Shown here: piece after piece, positions 35,182-45,244 of the stretch
Position numbering within the stretch: the stretch's first letter is position 1
Layout of the letters: each line of letters begins with the position of its first letter
Assembly: GCF_009708175.1 (NCBI RefSeq)
Contig: NZ_WMBB01000016.1
Span: forward strand, 1 to 64,000
Origin: Nocardia aurantiaca
Lineage (GTDB): Bacteria; Actinomycetota; Actinomycetes; Mycobacteriales; Mycobacteriaceae
DNA length: 64,000 nucleotides
Reading direction: 5' to 3'
Notes under the pieces: generated by a model
What the model was told of the DNA's origin: nothing
Database searches by the model: none
Seen by the model: the letters and a program-made list of their open reading frames with translations, nothing else
Position numbers and translations under genes: made by a program

Positions 35182-35892
35182 TCACGGGTCGGGGTGCAGG
35201 CGGTGGTTGGTGACGGCGAGCTGGCGAAGCGTGCTGATGGTGATCTCGGCTACCTGGGCCGGGGTCAACGGTCCGGCCGGTTGACCCCAGTGCAGCGCAA
35301 CCTGATCGCCGCATCGGGGATCTATCGGGGACCGGCCGTCGAGGGCGATCGTCACTGTCCGAATGCTCGGCGGGCCCAGACTCAGATACCGGCCGTTCCA
35401 CACGAGCCGACGGCTACGCAGCCGCACCCGTGCGCCGTCGCGCGACATCACGCGGGCGGGTGTGATGCGGCAGTTGTCGAGAATGCTCGAGGCCGTGGAC
35501 GCCGCAGGCGAGTCGAGCAGCCGACTCCAGGGGTAGACCCCGAAGACATGGAAGGCATGGTTGGGTGCGGCCTCGTCGGCGAGCTGTGGGGTGAGGTGGG
35601 TCCAGTAGTGTCCTGCCGCCGGACCCAGGATCGTCAGCAGCCGATCCAGGAAGGCGCTCGGCTCGATTTCCGCGCCGATGCCCCCTCCGTGCCAATACGA
35701 TTCGACGAGACGTTCATCCAGAGGGTCGGCGATCCCGGTCATCGCGGACATGACCCGCAGGTATGGCCAAGCGCCGGTGAAGTGTTGCGCGGCGGCCCGG
35801 ATCTGCCGGGCTGATCCGTTCCGCAGCGCCGTCGCGTCCGCCGGCCCGCAATACCCGAGCGCATTCGGCGCATAGGCATACCGCGCGAACAT
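35182..35892 (-). CDS. DUF6390-type hydrogenase-cluster protein
   Basis: This 236-aa protein starts FARYAYAPNALGYCGPADATALRNG and includes RVMSAMTGIADPLDERLVESYWHGGG and FHVFGVYPWSRLL. I recall this as the DUF6390 family, found beside hypDE in actinobacterial hydrogenase clusters, where its function is unknown. The ATG at 35892 is 95 nt after the hypE stop and in line with the operon; the frame is open far upstream but over hypE. It is the last gene of the cluster. The single conserved-looking Cys (GYCGP) might bind metal, but that is inference. Confidence 0.75.
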   Translation of the reverse strand: MFARYAYAPNALGYCGPADATALRNGSARQIRAAAQHFTGAWPYLRVMSAMTGIADPLDERLVESYWHGGGIGAEIEPSAFLDRLLTILGPAAGHYWTHLTPQLADEAAPNHAFHVFGVYPWSRLLDSPAASTASSILDNCRITPARVMSRDGARVRLRSRRLVWNGRYLSLGPPSIRTVTIALDGRSPIDPRCGDQVALHWGQPAGPLTPAQVAEITISTLRQLAVTNHRLHPDP

Positions 35893-35987
35893 CAGCGTCC
35901 CGGCCTCGGGGTCGGGTGAGAGCGTGTCCTGCGCGGAATACGTGTGGGAGCCGGTGATGGCGTGCCTCCGTGTCGTCGGGGAGGAGG

Positions 35988-37059
35988 TCAGCAGATGCGT
36001 GGAAGTTGTTCTCCGGCCGGCAGATCGACGACCCGGGTGCCGCCGAGCGCGGTGTGGGCGGTCACCATGCCGGGGTGTTCGGCGACGCACCGTCCGATGA
36101 TCTCGGCGCGCACGCCGAGTGGATGGGCGCGCATCGCGGCCAGCACCCGGTCGGCGTCCTCGGCGGGTACGAAAGCCACCAGTTTGCCCTCGTTCGCCAC
36201 ATACAGCGGGTCCAGCCCGAGCAGACCGCAAGCGTCGCGGACCCCCGCGGGGATAGGAATAGTGCTCTCGTCCAAGGCGATTCCCACGCCCGCGGCCCGC
36301 GCGATCTCGTTCAGACTGGCGGCCAGTCCGCCGCGGGTCGGGTCGCGCATGGTGTGGACGGTCGCGCCCGTCGCCAGCATCGCCGCGACCAGGCCGTGCA
36401 GGGGAGCGGTGTCGCTGCACACGGTGGTCCCGAATTCCAGTCCCTCACGGCAGGACAGCACGGCGACCCCGTGCAGTCCGATCTCCCCGCTGACCAGGAC
36501 CACATCACCGGGCCGAGCGAGTTCGGGGCGGATGTCCACCCCGGGATCGAGCACACCGATGCCCGCGGTGTTGATGAACACTCCGTCGCCGTGCCCGGCG
36601 TCGACGACCTTGGTGTCGCCGGTGACGAGCGCGACTCCGGCGCTCAGCGCGGCGGTGCCCATGGCGGCGGCGACCTCCGCGATCCGCACCAGCGCCGTGC
36701 CCTCCTCGAGGATGAAGGCCGTCGACAAGACCAGCGGCCGGGCCCCGGCCATGGCCAGATCGTTGACCGTGCCGTTGACCGCGAGGTCACCGATGGAGCC
36801 GCCGGGAAATGTCAACGGCTTCACCACGAACGAGTCGGTGCTGAACGCCAGCCGGACCCCGCCCACCGTGACGATTGCGGAGTCGCCGAGCTCCGCCTGC
36901 GCCGCCGCGCCGAACGCCGGCAGGAACAGATGCTCGATCAGTTCGCCGGACATCGCGCCGCCCCCGCCGTGCCCCATCACGATGGTGGGCGAGTCCCGCA
37001 ACGGCATCGGACAGATCCAGTTCTCGAAATCGATGCCGCCGGAACCGGTCTCGACGATG

Positions 37060-37067
<8 letters not shown>
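35988..37067 (-). CDS. hypE: Hydrogenase maturation protein HypE
   Basis: This 359-aa protein supplies cyanide for the Fe(CN)2CO centre. HypF carbamoylates its C-terminal cysteine, then HypE dehydrates the group to a thiocyanate. The essential tail is present (LPRIC, ending in Cys). The ATP-binding part shows GGGGAMSGELIEHLFLPAF, TVNDLAMAGARPLVLS and RDPTRGGLAASLNEIA. The ATG at 37067 overlaps the end of hypD by 8 nt, so translation is probably coupled. Confidence 0.97.
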
Positions 37068-38168
<1,101 letters not shown>

Positions 38169-38172
<4 letters not shown>

Positions 38173-38492
38173 GGCGTCACCTCCGGATCGTCGGTCGGCG
38201 TTGTCTCCGGATTGTCCACCCCGGCCTGGGCCGCGGCGATCGCGAAACCGTCGCCGAATTCCTCTTTGAGCACTCCGAGGTGTTCGAACTCGGCGAGCGT
38301 CTGCATCGCCGACTGTTCGTCGAGCCGCTGGATGGCGAATCCGACGTGCACGATCACGTAGTCGCCGACGGTGATGTCCGGAATGTATTGCAGACACACA
38401 TCTTTCTGGACGCCACCGAAATCGACCACGGACATGCGCGTGCCGTCCCGCTCGTGGACGCTGAGCACTTTGCCGGGGACTGCCAGGCACAT
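38169..38492 (-). CDS. hypC: Hydrogenase maturation chaperone HypC (copy 1)
   Basis: This 107-aa chaperone begins MCLAVPGKVLSV; its Cys2 binds the Fe(CN)2CO unit after removal of Met1. An extension after the conserved barrel (about residues 78-107, rich in Asp, Pro, Thr) is unusual compared with the usual length of about 80 aa. It sits between hypF and hypD and is coupled to hypD by a 4-nt overlap. A second hypC lies at 40811-41053. Confidence 0.96.
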
Positions 38493-38510
38493 CGCTGTTC
38501 TCCTTCTGTT

Positions 38511-40814
38511 TCAGCTCGCCGCGATCGCGAGTAACTGGCCGAACGCGATCCCACCGTCGTTGGGTGGCACGCGATGGTGGGTGAGGACGTGAAAACCATG
38601 CTCGCGCAGCAGGTGCAGCGCGGTCGTGAGCAGCAGCGCGTTCTGGAACACGCCTCCGGACAAGGCCACCGGCTGCGCCGGATCGCCGTAGCGCAAGGCC
38701 AGATCCAGGACCAGCCGGGCCACGCTCGCGTGAAACCGCGCGCCGATGACGCCTGCGGGCACCCCGGTGCGCACGTCGGCGATCACCGCGGCGAGCACGG
38801 GCGCGGGATCGATGGACGCGGTCTCGCCGATGTGGTTCTCGGGCAGGACGAACCGGTATCGGACCTCGCCGGGTGCGGCGTCGCGGGCCAGTCCCTCCCA
38901 TTCGATGGCGGCCTGAGCCTCGTAGTCGACCTCATGGCGGACCCCGCACAGCGAGGCGACGGCATCGAACAATCGGCCCATGCTGGAGGTGGGAACGCAG
39001 CCGAGTCCGGTGTCGAGCTGGTGCGCCAGCACCTGCTGCTCGCGCGGCGGGCACGCACGGACGGACGGGAGATCCGGTGACCAGGTGATGCCCGCGGAAC
39101 GCAAGTGCGCCAGGGCCATTCGATACGGACGTCGGACGCTGAGGTCGCCCCCGGCCAGCGGCACGTAGCGCAGGTGCGCCAGTCGGCGGAAGCCTTTGTA
39201 CCCGGCGGCGAGCACTTCACCGCCCCAGATGGCGCGGTCGGGCCCGTAACCGGTGCCGTCGAAGGCGAATCCGAGCACGGTGGCGCCGGCGTCCAGACCG
39301 TGCTCGCCCATGACGGCCGCCACGTGCGCGTGATGGTGCTGCACGAGGCGTATCGGCCGGGTCCCCGCGTGTTCCACGGCCCAGGCCGTGGACCGGTAGC
39401 GGGGGTGGGCGTCGGCGGCCAGCTGCTGCGGCCGGACCCCGGTGAGCTTCTCCAGATGCCGTTCGGCGGCGGTGAACGCGTGCAGGGTGGTGACGTCGTC
39501 CATATCGCCGATGTGCTGGCTCAACCAGGCGTAGCGGCCATCGGCGACGGCGCAGGTGTTCTTCAGGTCCGCGCCCACGGCGAGGGTCGGCGGCGCGGGC
39601 ATCGGCAATGCCAGTGGCAGCGGAGCGTACCCGCGGGAGCGTCGCAACGGTACCTCGACACCGTCGACCAGCCGGACCACCGAGTCGTCGCACGGCACCA
39701 GGATCCGCCGGTCGTGTGACAGTACGGCGTCGGCGAGCTCGGACAGTCGCCGGCCAGCATCGGAGTCGGTATAGCAGATCGGTTCTCCGCCAAGGTTTCC
39801 CGACGTCATGACCAGGACCTGCGGACCGGGTGCGTCGCCGGGCAGCCCGAACAGGAGCAGATGCAGCGGTGTGTACGCGATCGTCACCCCGAGATCGCGG
39901 TTACGCGGCGCCACCGCCTCCACGGGAGGGGTCGGCGAGCCGGGCTCATCGGGGGCGGACCTGCGGCGGGGCAGCAGGACGATCGGGCGGGCCGGGCCCA
40001 GGAGCAGAGCGGCCGCGGTCGAATCCACCTCGGTGATGGCCGCGGCGGTCGCCAGATCGGGCACCATGACCGCGAAGGGCTTGTCGCCGCGGCGTTTCCG
40101 GCGGCGCAGTTCGGCCACCGCGCGGCTGTCGGCGGCATCGCAGGCCAGGTGATAGCCGCCGATGCCCTTGACAGCGAGAATTCCCCCGTGGCGCAACACG
40201 TTTCGCGCCGCCTCCAGCGGCGCTCCGGTCTCGGGACCTGCGAAGTGCAAGGTCGGCCCGCACTCGTGGCAGGCGATCGGCTGCGCGTGGAAGCGGCGGT
40301 CGCCCGGATCGGCGTACTCGCGGGCGCAGGCCTCGCACATCGTGAACTCGGCCATCGAGGTCTGCGGGCGATCGTAGGGCAGTGCGGCGATGATGGTGAA
40401 CCGCGGCCCGCAGTTGGTGCAGGTGATGAACGGGTGACGATAGCGCCGGTTGCCCGGGTCACGGAGTTCGGCAGCACAATCCGCGCATATCGCGACATCG
40501 GGGGAGGCGAGGGTGCGTCCGGACCCCACGGTGGTGCCGGCGATGTGGAACCCCGTCCCGCCGCGGACCGGAATCTCGGTCTGCTCGATCGCCTCGATGA
40601 CCGCCAGCGGTGGCGGGCGGTCCCGCAGCCGCGCGACGAAGGCGTCCACCTCGGCCGGCGCCCCCTCGATCTCGATGATCACGCCGGAACTGTCGTTGCA
40701 CACCAGCCCGGTCAGCGCCAGTTCGGCCGCGGTGGTGTACACGAAGGGGCGGAACCCGACGCCCTGCACCACGCCACGGACGCGGATCCGCCGACGGACC
40801 CGGGAGGCGTTCAC
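38511..40814 (-). CDS. hypF: Carbamoyltransferase HypF
   Basis: This 767-aa enzyme transfers the carbamoyl group from carbamoyl phosphate to HypE. The N-terminal acylphosphatase domain (RIRVRGVVQGVGFRPFVY) is followed by two zinc fingers with CxxC pairs (CADC, CTNC; CEAC, CHEC, about residues 110-185). A YrdC-like domain comes next (HGGILAVKGIGGYHLACDAA). The Kae1-like C-terminal part has QHHHAHVAAVMGEHG and LSGGVFQNALL. Length is normal. It overlaps hypC copy 2 by 4 nt and is 18 nt upstream of hypC copy 1. Confidence 0.97.
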   Translation of the reverse strand: MNASRVRRRIRVRGVVQGVGFRPFVYTTAAELALTGLVCNDSSGVIIEIEGAPAEVDAFVARLRDRPPPLAVIEAIEQTEIPVRGGTGFHIAGTTVGSGRTLASPDVAICADCAAELRDPGNRRYRHPFITCTNCGPRFTIIAALPYDRPQTSMAEFTMCEACAREYADPGDRRFHAQPIACHECGPTLHFAGPETGAPLEAARNVLRHGGILAVKGIGGYHLACDAADSRAVAELRRRKRRGDKPFAVMVPDLATAAAITEVDSTAAALLLGPARPIVLLPRRRSAPDEPGSPTPPVEAVAPRNRDLGVTIAYTPLHLLLFGLPGDAPGPQVLVMTSGNLGGEPICYTDSDAGRRLSELADAVLSHDRRILVPCDDSVVRLVDGVEVPLRRSRGYAPLPLALPMPAPPTLAVGADLKNTCAVADGRYAWLSQHIGDMDDVTTLHAFTAAERHLEKLTGVRPQQLAADAHPRYRSTAWAVEHAGTRPIRLVQHHHAHVAAVMGEHGLDAGATVLGFAFDGTGYGPDRAIWGGEVLAAGYKGFRRLAHLRYVPLAGGDLSVRRPYRMALAHLRSAGITWSPDLPSVRACPPREQQVLAHQLDTGLGCVPTSSMGRLFDAVASLCGVRHEVDYEAQAAIEWEGLARDAAPGEVRYRFVLPENHIGETASIDPAPVLAAVIADVRTGVPAGVIGARFHASVARLVLDLALRYGDPAQPVALSGGVFQNALLLTTALHLLREHGFHVLTHHRVPPNDGGIAFGQLLAIAAS

Positions 40815-41053
40815 GGCTGCTCACCCGAACCGAGCAGGCGCAGACCGGCCAATGCGGCCGCGGCCCCGGCCGCGTCGGTCTTCTCGACCGCGAAGCCCAT
40901 GTGGATGATCACCCAGTCGCCGGGTCCGGCCGGATCGTCCTCCAGCAGGCCGACATTCACGGTGCGCTGCTCACCGGAGACCTCGACCAGCGCGATCTGA
41001 CCGTGATAGCCCTCGACCGGGCCGACGACACGGCCGGGGATGCCCAGGCACAT
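40811..41053 (-). CDS. HypC/HupF-family chaperone (copy 2)
   Basis: This 80-aa protein begins MCLGIPGRVVGPVEGYHGQIALVEVSGE with the essential Cys2 and a typical length, so it is a second HypC. One copy probably serves HypD and the other delivers the iron unit to the large-subunit precursor, or it may be specific for the group 1h enzyme. Sequences of the two copies differ substantially. The start at 41053 lies 3 nt from the endopeptidase stop, and its end overlaps hypF by 4 nt. Confidence 0.95.
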   Translation of the reverse strand: MCLGIPGRVVGPVEGYHGQIALVEVSGEQRTVNVGLLEDDPAGPGDWVIIHMGFAVEKTDAAGAAAALAGLRLLGSGEQP

Positions 41054-41056
41054 CGC

Positions 41057-41533
41057 TCACACCTCCTGCCGGTGTCGTAGTGCGGCAACCACGGATTCGA
41101 CCGCCGCCACCGCGGGGCCGACCGCGGCGGCCACGGGGGCGGTCAGGCCGATACCGTCGGCGACCGAGGCGATCTGGCAGCCCACGATCACCGTGGGCGG
41201 AATCGTTCCGCCCAGCGCCCGCACCGCGGCGAAGACCGCCTCCGGGTGCATGGCGTGCGCGTCGAGCCCTCCGGCGCCGTCACCGGGCTCGGCGTGGAAG
41301 ATGTCCACCTGCCCCGGCGCGCCGCGATCGGGCAGCGCGTCGACGAGCACCAGGGCGTCCCAGCCGTCGAGCAGGTCGTAGGCCAGGTCCATGCCGCCGA
41401 TACCGTAATCGGTCACGCGCACACCGGGTTCGGTGCTCGCGGACATGCGCCGCACCACCTCGGAGCCGAACCCGTCGTCTCCGAGGAAGATGTTGCCGAT
41501 GCCGGCGACCAGCACCCGTGTCGTGGGATTCAC
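41057..41533 (-). CDS. Hydrogenase maturation endopeptidase (HyaD/HupD family)
   Basis: This 158-aa nickel-dependent protease cuts the C-terminal tail of the large subunit after metal insertion. Conserved features are VAGIGNIFLGDDGFGSEVVRRM with the nickel-sensing Glu, YGIGGMDLAYDLLDGWDALVLVDAL with the Asp, and a His in LDAHAMHPE. The substrate is the tail after H576 of the large subunit encoded at 45245-47041. It is 3 nt before the second hypC. Confidence 0.95.
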   Translation of the reverse strand: MNPTTRVLVAGIGNIFLGDDGFGSEVVRRMSASTEPGVRVTDYGIGGMDLAYDLLDGWDALVLVDALPDRGAPGQVDIFHAEPGDGAGGLDAHAMHPEAVFAAVRALGGTIPPTVIVGCQIASVADGIGLTAPVAAAVGPAVAAVESVVAALRHRQEV

Positions 41534-41536
41534 CTG

Positions 41537-41656
41537 CTACATGTGCCGCATTCTCAAGTACCGCCGCACATCCGGTATCGAACGGATGCCGACCGCTGCC
41601 AGCGCGAGCACGATCAACGCCACGATGATGACGGCGATCACACCTATGGTTTGCAT
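41537..41656 (-). CDS. 39-aa membrane peptide (DUF6893-like)
   Basis: This is a tiny gene: one hydrophobic helix (IGVIAVIIVALIVLALAAVGI) after MQT, then RSIPDVRRYLRMRHM. The pattern 'G-R-S-I-P-D-x-x-R-Y-L-x-x-R-x-M' matches my memory of DUF6893 small proteins found in hydrogenase operons. The ATG at 41656 has AAGGAGTTCCGGCC upstream. It ends 3 nt before the endopeptidase start (41533). The basic tail on the cytoplasmic side could anchor the soluble hydrogenase to the membrane; that is inference. Confidence 0.8.
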   Translation of the reverse strand: MQTIGVIAVIIVALIVLALAAVGIRSIPDVRRYLRMRHM

Positions 41657-41695
41657 GGCCGGAACTCCTTTCTCGAGATGTCTGGTCCGGGATGC

Positions 41696-43036
41696 TCAAT
41701 CGGGTGGGGCGCCGAGCGGCTCGACCTCGTCCGGCGCGAAATACAGGTAGCGGCCATACCATTCGTGCAGTTCGGCGGCGGGATCATCCTCGACGACCAC
41801 CGCCAGATGCAGGTGCCCGTCGACGTCCTGGTGGACCGAGGCGACGCGTGCGGTGCGGCCCGCGTAGAACAGGTCCTGCGCGTCGGCGCGGCGGGCCGGG
41901 CGTAACCGCACCCTGCTGCCCCGGGCGACCGGCGTCCCGGAGATCACGACGGCATCGGAGTCGGGATTCACGGCATTGTCGGCCAGCGGATCCCACCACG
42001 GGGTTTCCGGATCGAGGGCCGGCACTACCCGGGCCGGGCCGGGCTCGGCGTCCCGGAGCAGGCCGTGCAGCCCCCGCATCTGCTCGGGTGTCATCGCCTC
42101 ACAGCGGTCGATCAGCTCCGCGGCGCGGGGATCGGTGGCGCGGGCCTGGTCCTTCTCATCGTCGGTGAGGGTGAGCACGCGCAGGGTCAGGATCTCGTCG
42201 ATCTCGGTGGAATCGAACAGCGGCCCCTCGCTCTGCTCGGCGATGCGCGGATGGTCGTAGAGGATGATCGGTGAGATCAGCAGCAGGTCATCGGTTCCCG
42301 CGGGACCGGCGAGCACGGGAAAGCAGCGATGCCGGGTGCAGGCCGCGGCCGCGGCGGCCGCTTCGGCGGGCGGGTCGAGCAGCGACAGGAAGACGCCGTC
42401 GCGCAGTTCGGCGAGCACGTGTGCGCCGAGGAAGGAGCGGGTGAGGGCGTCATCCTTGTCGGCCGCCGGGAACCCGAGATTGCGGACGGTGACGCTGATC
42501 CGCTGATAGCGGCCGACCGACTCGACGACTGTCACGACGCTGCCCGTCTGAGGCCGGCGCGTGCGCACCAGGCGGCCGAGGGGCGCGCCGTCGTCGGCCG
42601 CGATGTCCTCGGTCTCCACCCCGCCGTCGACGTCGATGCGGAAAGTGTTGTCCGAGAGCGGCATCGGACCCGAGTCGATTTCCTGTTCGACGGCCTCGTC
42701 CCACCCCGTCCAGACCCGCGCGCCGGCCCGCAGCTCGGGCACCGTCCGCCCGGCGGCGTCCTCGACCGCGCGCCGCTGCAGTTGCAGAAACCGGACCGTC
42801 AGCCGCAGTGTCGCGGTGGGGGCCGCCTCGACCAGGAATTGCGCGCCGAGCTCGGAATCCTCGCCGACGCCCGCCGCGGCCGCGCCTTCGGGGCCCAGGA
42901 CGCCGAATTGCCAGCGCGACTGATTCTTTCGCGTGTTCGCGTGATACGGATACAACAGGTATCCCTCGTAGAGCACGGCGTCGGCGACCGCGCGGGCCTG
43001 GTCGCGCACGCTGCCGGGCACGGGTCCGCCGGTCAT
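41696..43036 (-). CDS. Uncharacterised 446-aa hydrogenase-cluster protein
   Basis: I know this protein only from actinobacterial group 1h hydrogenase clusters. The N-terminal half has YEGYLLYPYHANTRKNQSRWQFG and repeated beta-rich segments. The middle has FRIDVDGGVETED, PAADKDDALTRSFLGAHVLAELRDG and CTRHRCFPVLAG. The C-terminal part has an SH3-like barrel (SRVRLRPARRADAQDLFYAGRTARVASVHQDVDG). No metal motif or membrane helix stands out. The start at 43036 overlaps the DUF6084 gene by 4 nt. It is followed by the 39-aa peptide gene. Confidence 0.85.
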   Translation of the reverse strand: MTGGPVPGSVRDQARAVADAVLYEGYLLYPYHANTRKNQSRWQFGVLGPEGAAAAGVGEDSELGAQFLVEAAPTATLRLTVRFLQLQRRAVEDAAGRTVPELRAGARVWTGWDEAVEQEIDSGPMPLSDNTFRIDVDGGVETEDIAADDGAPLGRLVRTRRPQTGSVVTVVESVGRYQRISVTVRNLGFPAADKDDALTRSFLGAHVLAELRDGVFLSLLDPPAEAAAAAAACTRHRCFPVLAGPAGTDDLLLISPIILYDHPRIAEQSEGPLFDSTEIDEILTLRVLTLTDDEKDQARATDPRAAELIDRCEAMTPEQMRGLHGLLRDAEPGPARVVPALDPETPWWDPLADNAVNPDSDAVVISGTPVARGSRVRLRPARRADAQDLFYAGRTARVASVHQDVDGHLHLAVVVEDDPAAELHEWYGRYLYFAPDEVEPLGAPPD

Positions 43037-43683
43037 GACCGCTCCCGCGACGGGGTGGACAGCAGCTCGGTGACCGCCTGGTCGTAGTCGAGAAATCCGT
43101 GGGCGGCCTTGTATGCGGTGAGGTCGTCGACCGTGTCCCGGCGCAGTCGCACCCAGCCGGTGTGCGGGTAATGGGTGTCCATCAGCTGCCGCCACACGGC
43201 GACGGGCATATCGAAGCGGTCGTCCCGATCCCACGGAATCTGCTGGACGGCGAAACCCGAAGCGCCCCTGAAGAACACGGTCCCACTGAACAGGAACAGC
43301 AGCGGCACCGTACCGTCCCGCAGCGCGTGCAGGTACTTCGACCCGGTCACCTCGAGGTCGAAGGTGCACGGCAGCGGCAGGTCCACCTCGGTGCCGCCGG
43401 TGAAGCCGGGCACCATCGTCGTCGTGTGCATCCACAGAAACGAACGCTGAGTGTCGCGCCAGCGCTCGCGGGTGCCGAACAGCTCGAGCAGCCCGCTGCC
43501 CTCGGCATCGGTGTAGGGGCGGCGATTGGGTTCGAACCGGACCTGCGCCCGCAGGGCGATGGCATGCACCGGTTCCTCGGCCAGCGCCGCGATGCCCACG
43601 CGGGCCGACAGCGCCGGGCCGATCGCGTAGGGCTCGGGACGGATGCCGAGCACCGCGAAGGTGATCGAGTAGGCCGGGCTCAT
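43033..43683 (-). CDS. DUF6084-type hydrogenase-cluster protein
   Basis: This 216-aa protein has YSITFAVLGIRPEPYAIGPALSAR, then TQRSFLWMHTTTMVPGFTGGTEVDLPLPCTFDLEV and YLHALRDGTVPLLFLFSGTVFF, a beta-rich pattern I recall as DUF6084. There are no Cys-rich motifs. It may help assemble or bind the hydrogenase complex, but no role has been shown to my knowledge. The start overlaps the DUF5947 stop by 4 nt, and its stop overlaps the 446-aa gene. Confidence 0.82.
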   Translation of the reverse strand: MSPAYSITFAVLGIRPEPYAIGPALSARVGIAALAEEPVHAIALRAQVRFEPNRRPYTDAEGSGLLELFGTRERWRDTQRSFLWMHTTTMVPGFTGGTEVDLPLPCTFDLEVTGSKYLHALRDGTVPLLFLFSGTVFFRGASGFAVQQIPWDRDDRFDMPVAVWRQLMDTHYPHTGWVRLRRDTVDDLTAYKAAHGFLDYDQAVTELLSTPSRERS

Positions 43684-44318
43684 GGCCGCCCACCGCCCCC
43701 GGCGCGGGCGTTCATGGCGGCGAAGAAGTCGTCGATGTAGCGACGGGCCTCGGCGCCGCCGTCGAATCCCTTCCACAGCAACCGCATCCGGCCCACGAAC
43801 TCGTAACAGGTGTCGATGGGCAGCAGCAGGCAGTCGCCGGGGCTGTCCCGTCCGGCGCTGCCGGGCATGCGGATCAAGAGGGCCTCGACATCATCGGCGA
43901 GGACGTCGAGCTCGGGATGACTGCGCAGCAGCTCCCGCCATCGCTCGGGCGGCAACTCGGACTCGGTCGCCCCGGCCGGGCCGGGATAGAACGCGACAGT
44001 CCGGTCCTGCGCGGAATTGGCGAAGAGGAAGGCCAACCCCACCGGGATCTCGAGTGCATCCCATTCCGCGGTCGTGATCGCGGTCTGCCCGAACGCCACA
44101 TACCGGTCGGGAACCGCGCGGTAGCGCAATCCCGCCGCCGGTTCGGTGAACAGCAGATAGCAACTGCCGCAGACGCAGTGCAGGTGACGGCTGCCGACAT
44201 CGACGACATGCCGATGCGGTTCGCCGATGGGTTCGGCGCACATGTCGCAGCGCTCCCCGGCAGGCCGGGGATCCGGCCGGGCCGCGAGTCGGCGCAGCAC
44301 GGAGAACGAGGCGTTCAT
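43680..44318 (-). CDS. DUF5947-type cysteine-rich hydrogenase-cluster protein
   Basis: This 212-aa protein has an N-terminal metal-site-like cysteine set: CDMC (about residues 24-27), then CVCGSC (48-53), plus His in HRHVVDVGSRHLH. A globular region follows (WDALEIPVGLAFLFANSAQDRTVAFYPGPAGATE). I recall it as DUF5947. The four or five cysteines could hold zinc or an Fe-S cluster. It lies directly after the NifU-like gene with a 4-nt overlap, which supports an Fe-S or electron-transfer role. Confidence 0.82.
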   Translation of the reverse strand: MNASFSVLRRLAARPDPRPAGERCDMCAEPIGEPHRHVVDVGSRHLHCVCGSCYLLFTEPAAGLRYRAVPDRYVAFGQTAITTAEWDALEIPVGLAFLFANSAQDRTVAFYPGPAGATESELPPERWRELLRSHPELDVLADDVEALLIRMPGSAGRDSPGDCLLLPIDTCYEFVGRMRLLWKGFDGGAEARRYIDDFFAAMNARAGGGGRP

Positions 44319-45214
44319 CCGGTGGGCTCCAGAGCCGGAACCGCCACCGTGGGCAGGCCGTCGCGTACCAGTACCGGCAGCGGCAGCAAATGACCGTCGC
44401 CGTCGAGACGGTCACCGGCGTGCACGGCGTCATAGTGCGCGCGGCAGGTCGGGCAGCGCAGCACGGCATCGCCGACCGGATGACCGGGCCGCCGATGCAG
44501 CTGGGCGCCGGCGAGCGAGCGACCGCACGCCGGGCAGCTATCGCGGTACACCAGCAGGTTCTCACCGACCCGGCAGGCCAGCAGGGCCTGCCCCGCGACC
44601 ACATATCCGGCGACTTCCCCCGGCCTCAGCTCCGCCAGTTCGGGCACTTCGACCCAGCTGGCCGCGGGCCCGGCGTGCACCCGGGTGAACAGGGTCTCGG
44701 CGGGAATCACCTGCGATGTCGAACCATCCTGTGCGGCGACGACTTCGATCCGGTCGATCTCCGGCGCCGAAGCGCGGACGGCTTCCTCGACGGCCAGTTC
44801 CAGGGTCACCGAAGAGGACGGGCAGCCGCGACAACTGCCCGAGAGTTCCAGCCGCACCACACCGTCCTCGACCCCGACCAGGCGGACATCGCCGCCGTGC
44901 GAGCCCAAGTAGGGGCGGACGCTGTCGAGCGCGGACCGCACCCGGGTGGGAAGGTCGTCGGGGTGCAGTCCGTGCACGATCAGCAGGCTGGCCACCAGTT
45001 CATCACCGGCCAGGCGGGCCACTGCGGCATCATCGAGCAATTCGACGACCCGCCGCAGTCCGGCGCCGTAGAGCTCGACGAGCTCACCGACGAGTTGCTC
45101 GGCGCGCTCGCGGGCGACTGGTCCGCCCGCGGAGCTGGCGTCGAGGAGATCCTCGATCCGATCGCCGGCGTGCCGCCAGTGGTCGTCGCGTGCCGCCGGG
45201 CGATCGTCGACCAT
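44315..45214 (-). CDS. NifU C-terminal domain fused to a four-cysteine domain
   Basis: This 299-aa protein has a helical N-terminus, then a NifU/NfuA domain (about residues 85-165): VRPYLGSHGGDVRLVGVEDGVVRLELSGSCRGCPSS with the CxxC cluster site. A C-terminal domain follows with CPACG and CPTC pairs and RAHYDAVHAG, placed as in rubredoxin- or Rieske-like folds but with Cys instead of His ligands. It could store Fe-S clusters for the hydrogenase or carry electrons from the small subunit. It is 30 nt downstream of the large-subunit gene. Confidence 0.88.
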   Translation of the reverse strand: MVDDRPAARDDHWRHAGDRIEDLLDASSAGGPVARERAEQLVGELVELYGAGLRRVVELLDDAAVARLAGDELVASLLIVHGLHPDDLPTRVRSALDSVRPYLGSHGGDVRLVGVEDGVVRLELSGSCRGCPSSSVTLELAVEEAVRASAPEIDRIEVVAAQDGSTSQVIPAETLFTRVHAGPAASWVEVPELAELRPGEVAGYVVAGQALLACRVGENLLVYRDSCPACGRSLAGAQLHRRPGHPVGDAVLRCPTCRAHYDAVHAGDRLDGDGHLLPLPVLVRDGLPTVAVPALEPTG

Positions 45215-45244
45215 GGGTTTCTCCCCTCACGGATCGGGCCGTTA

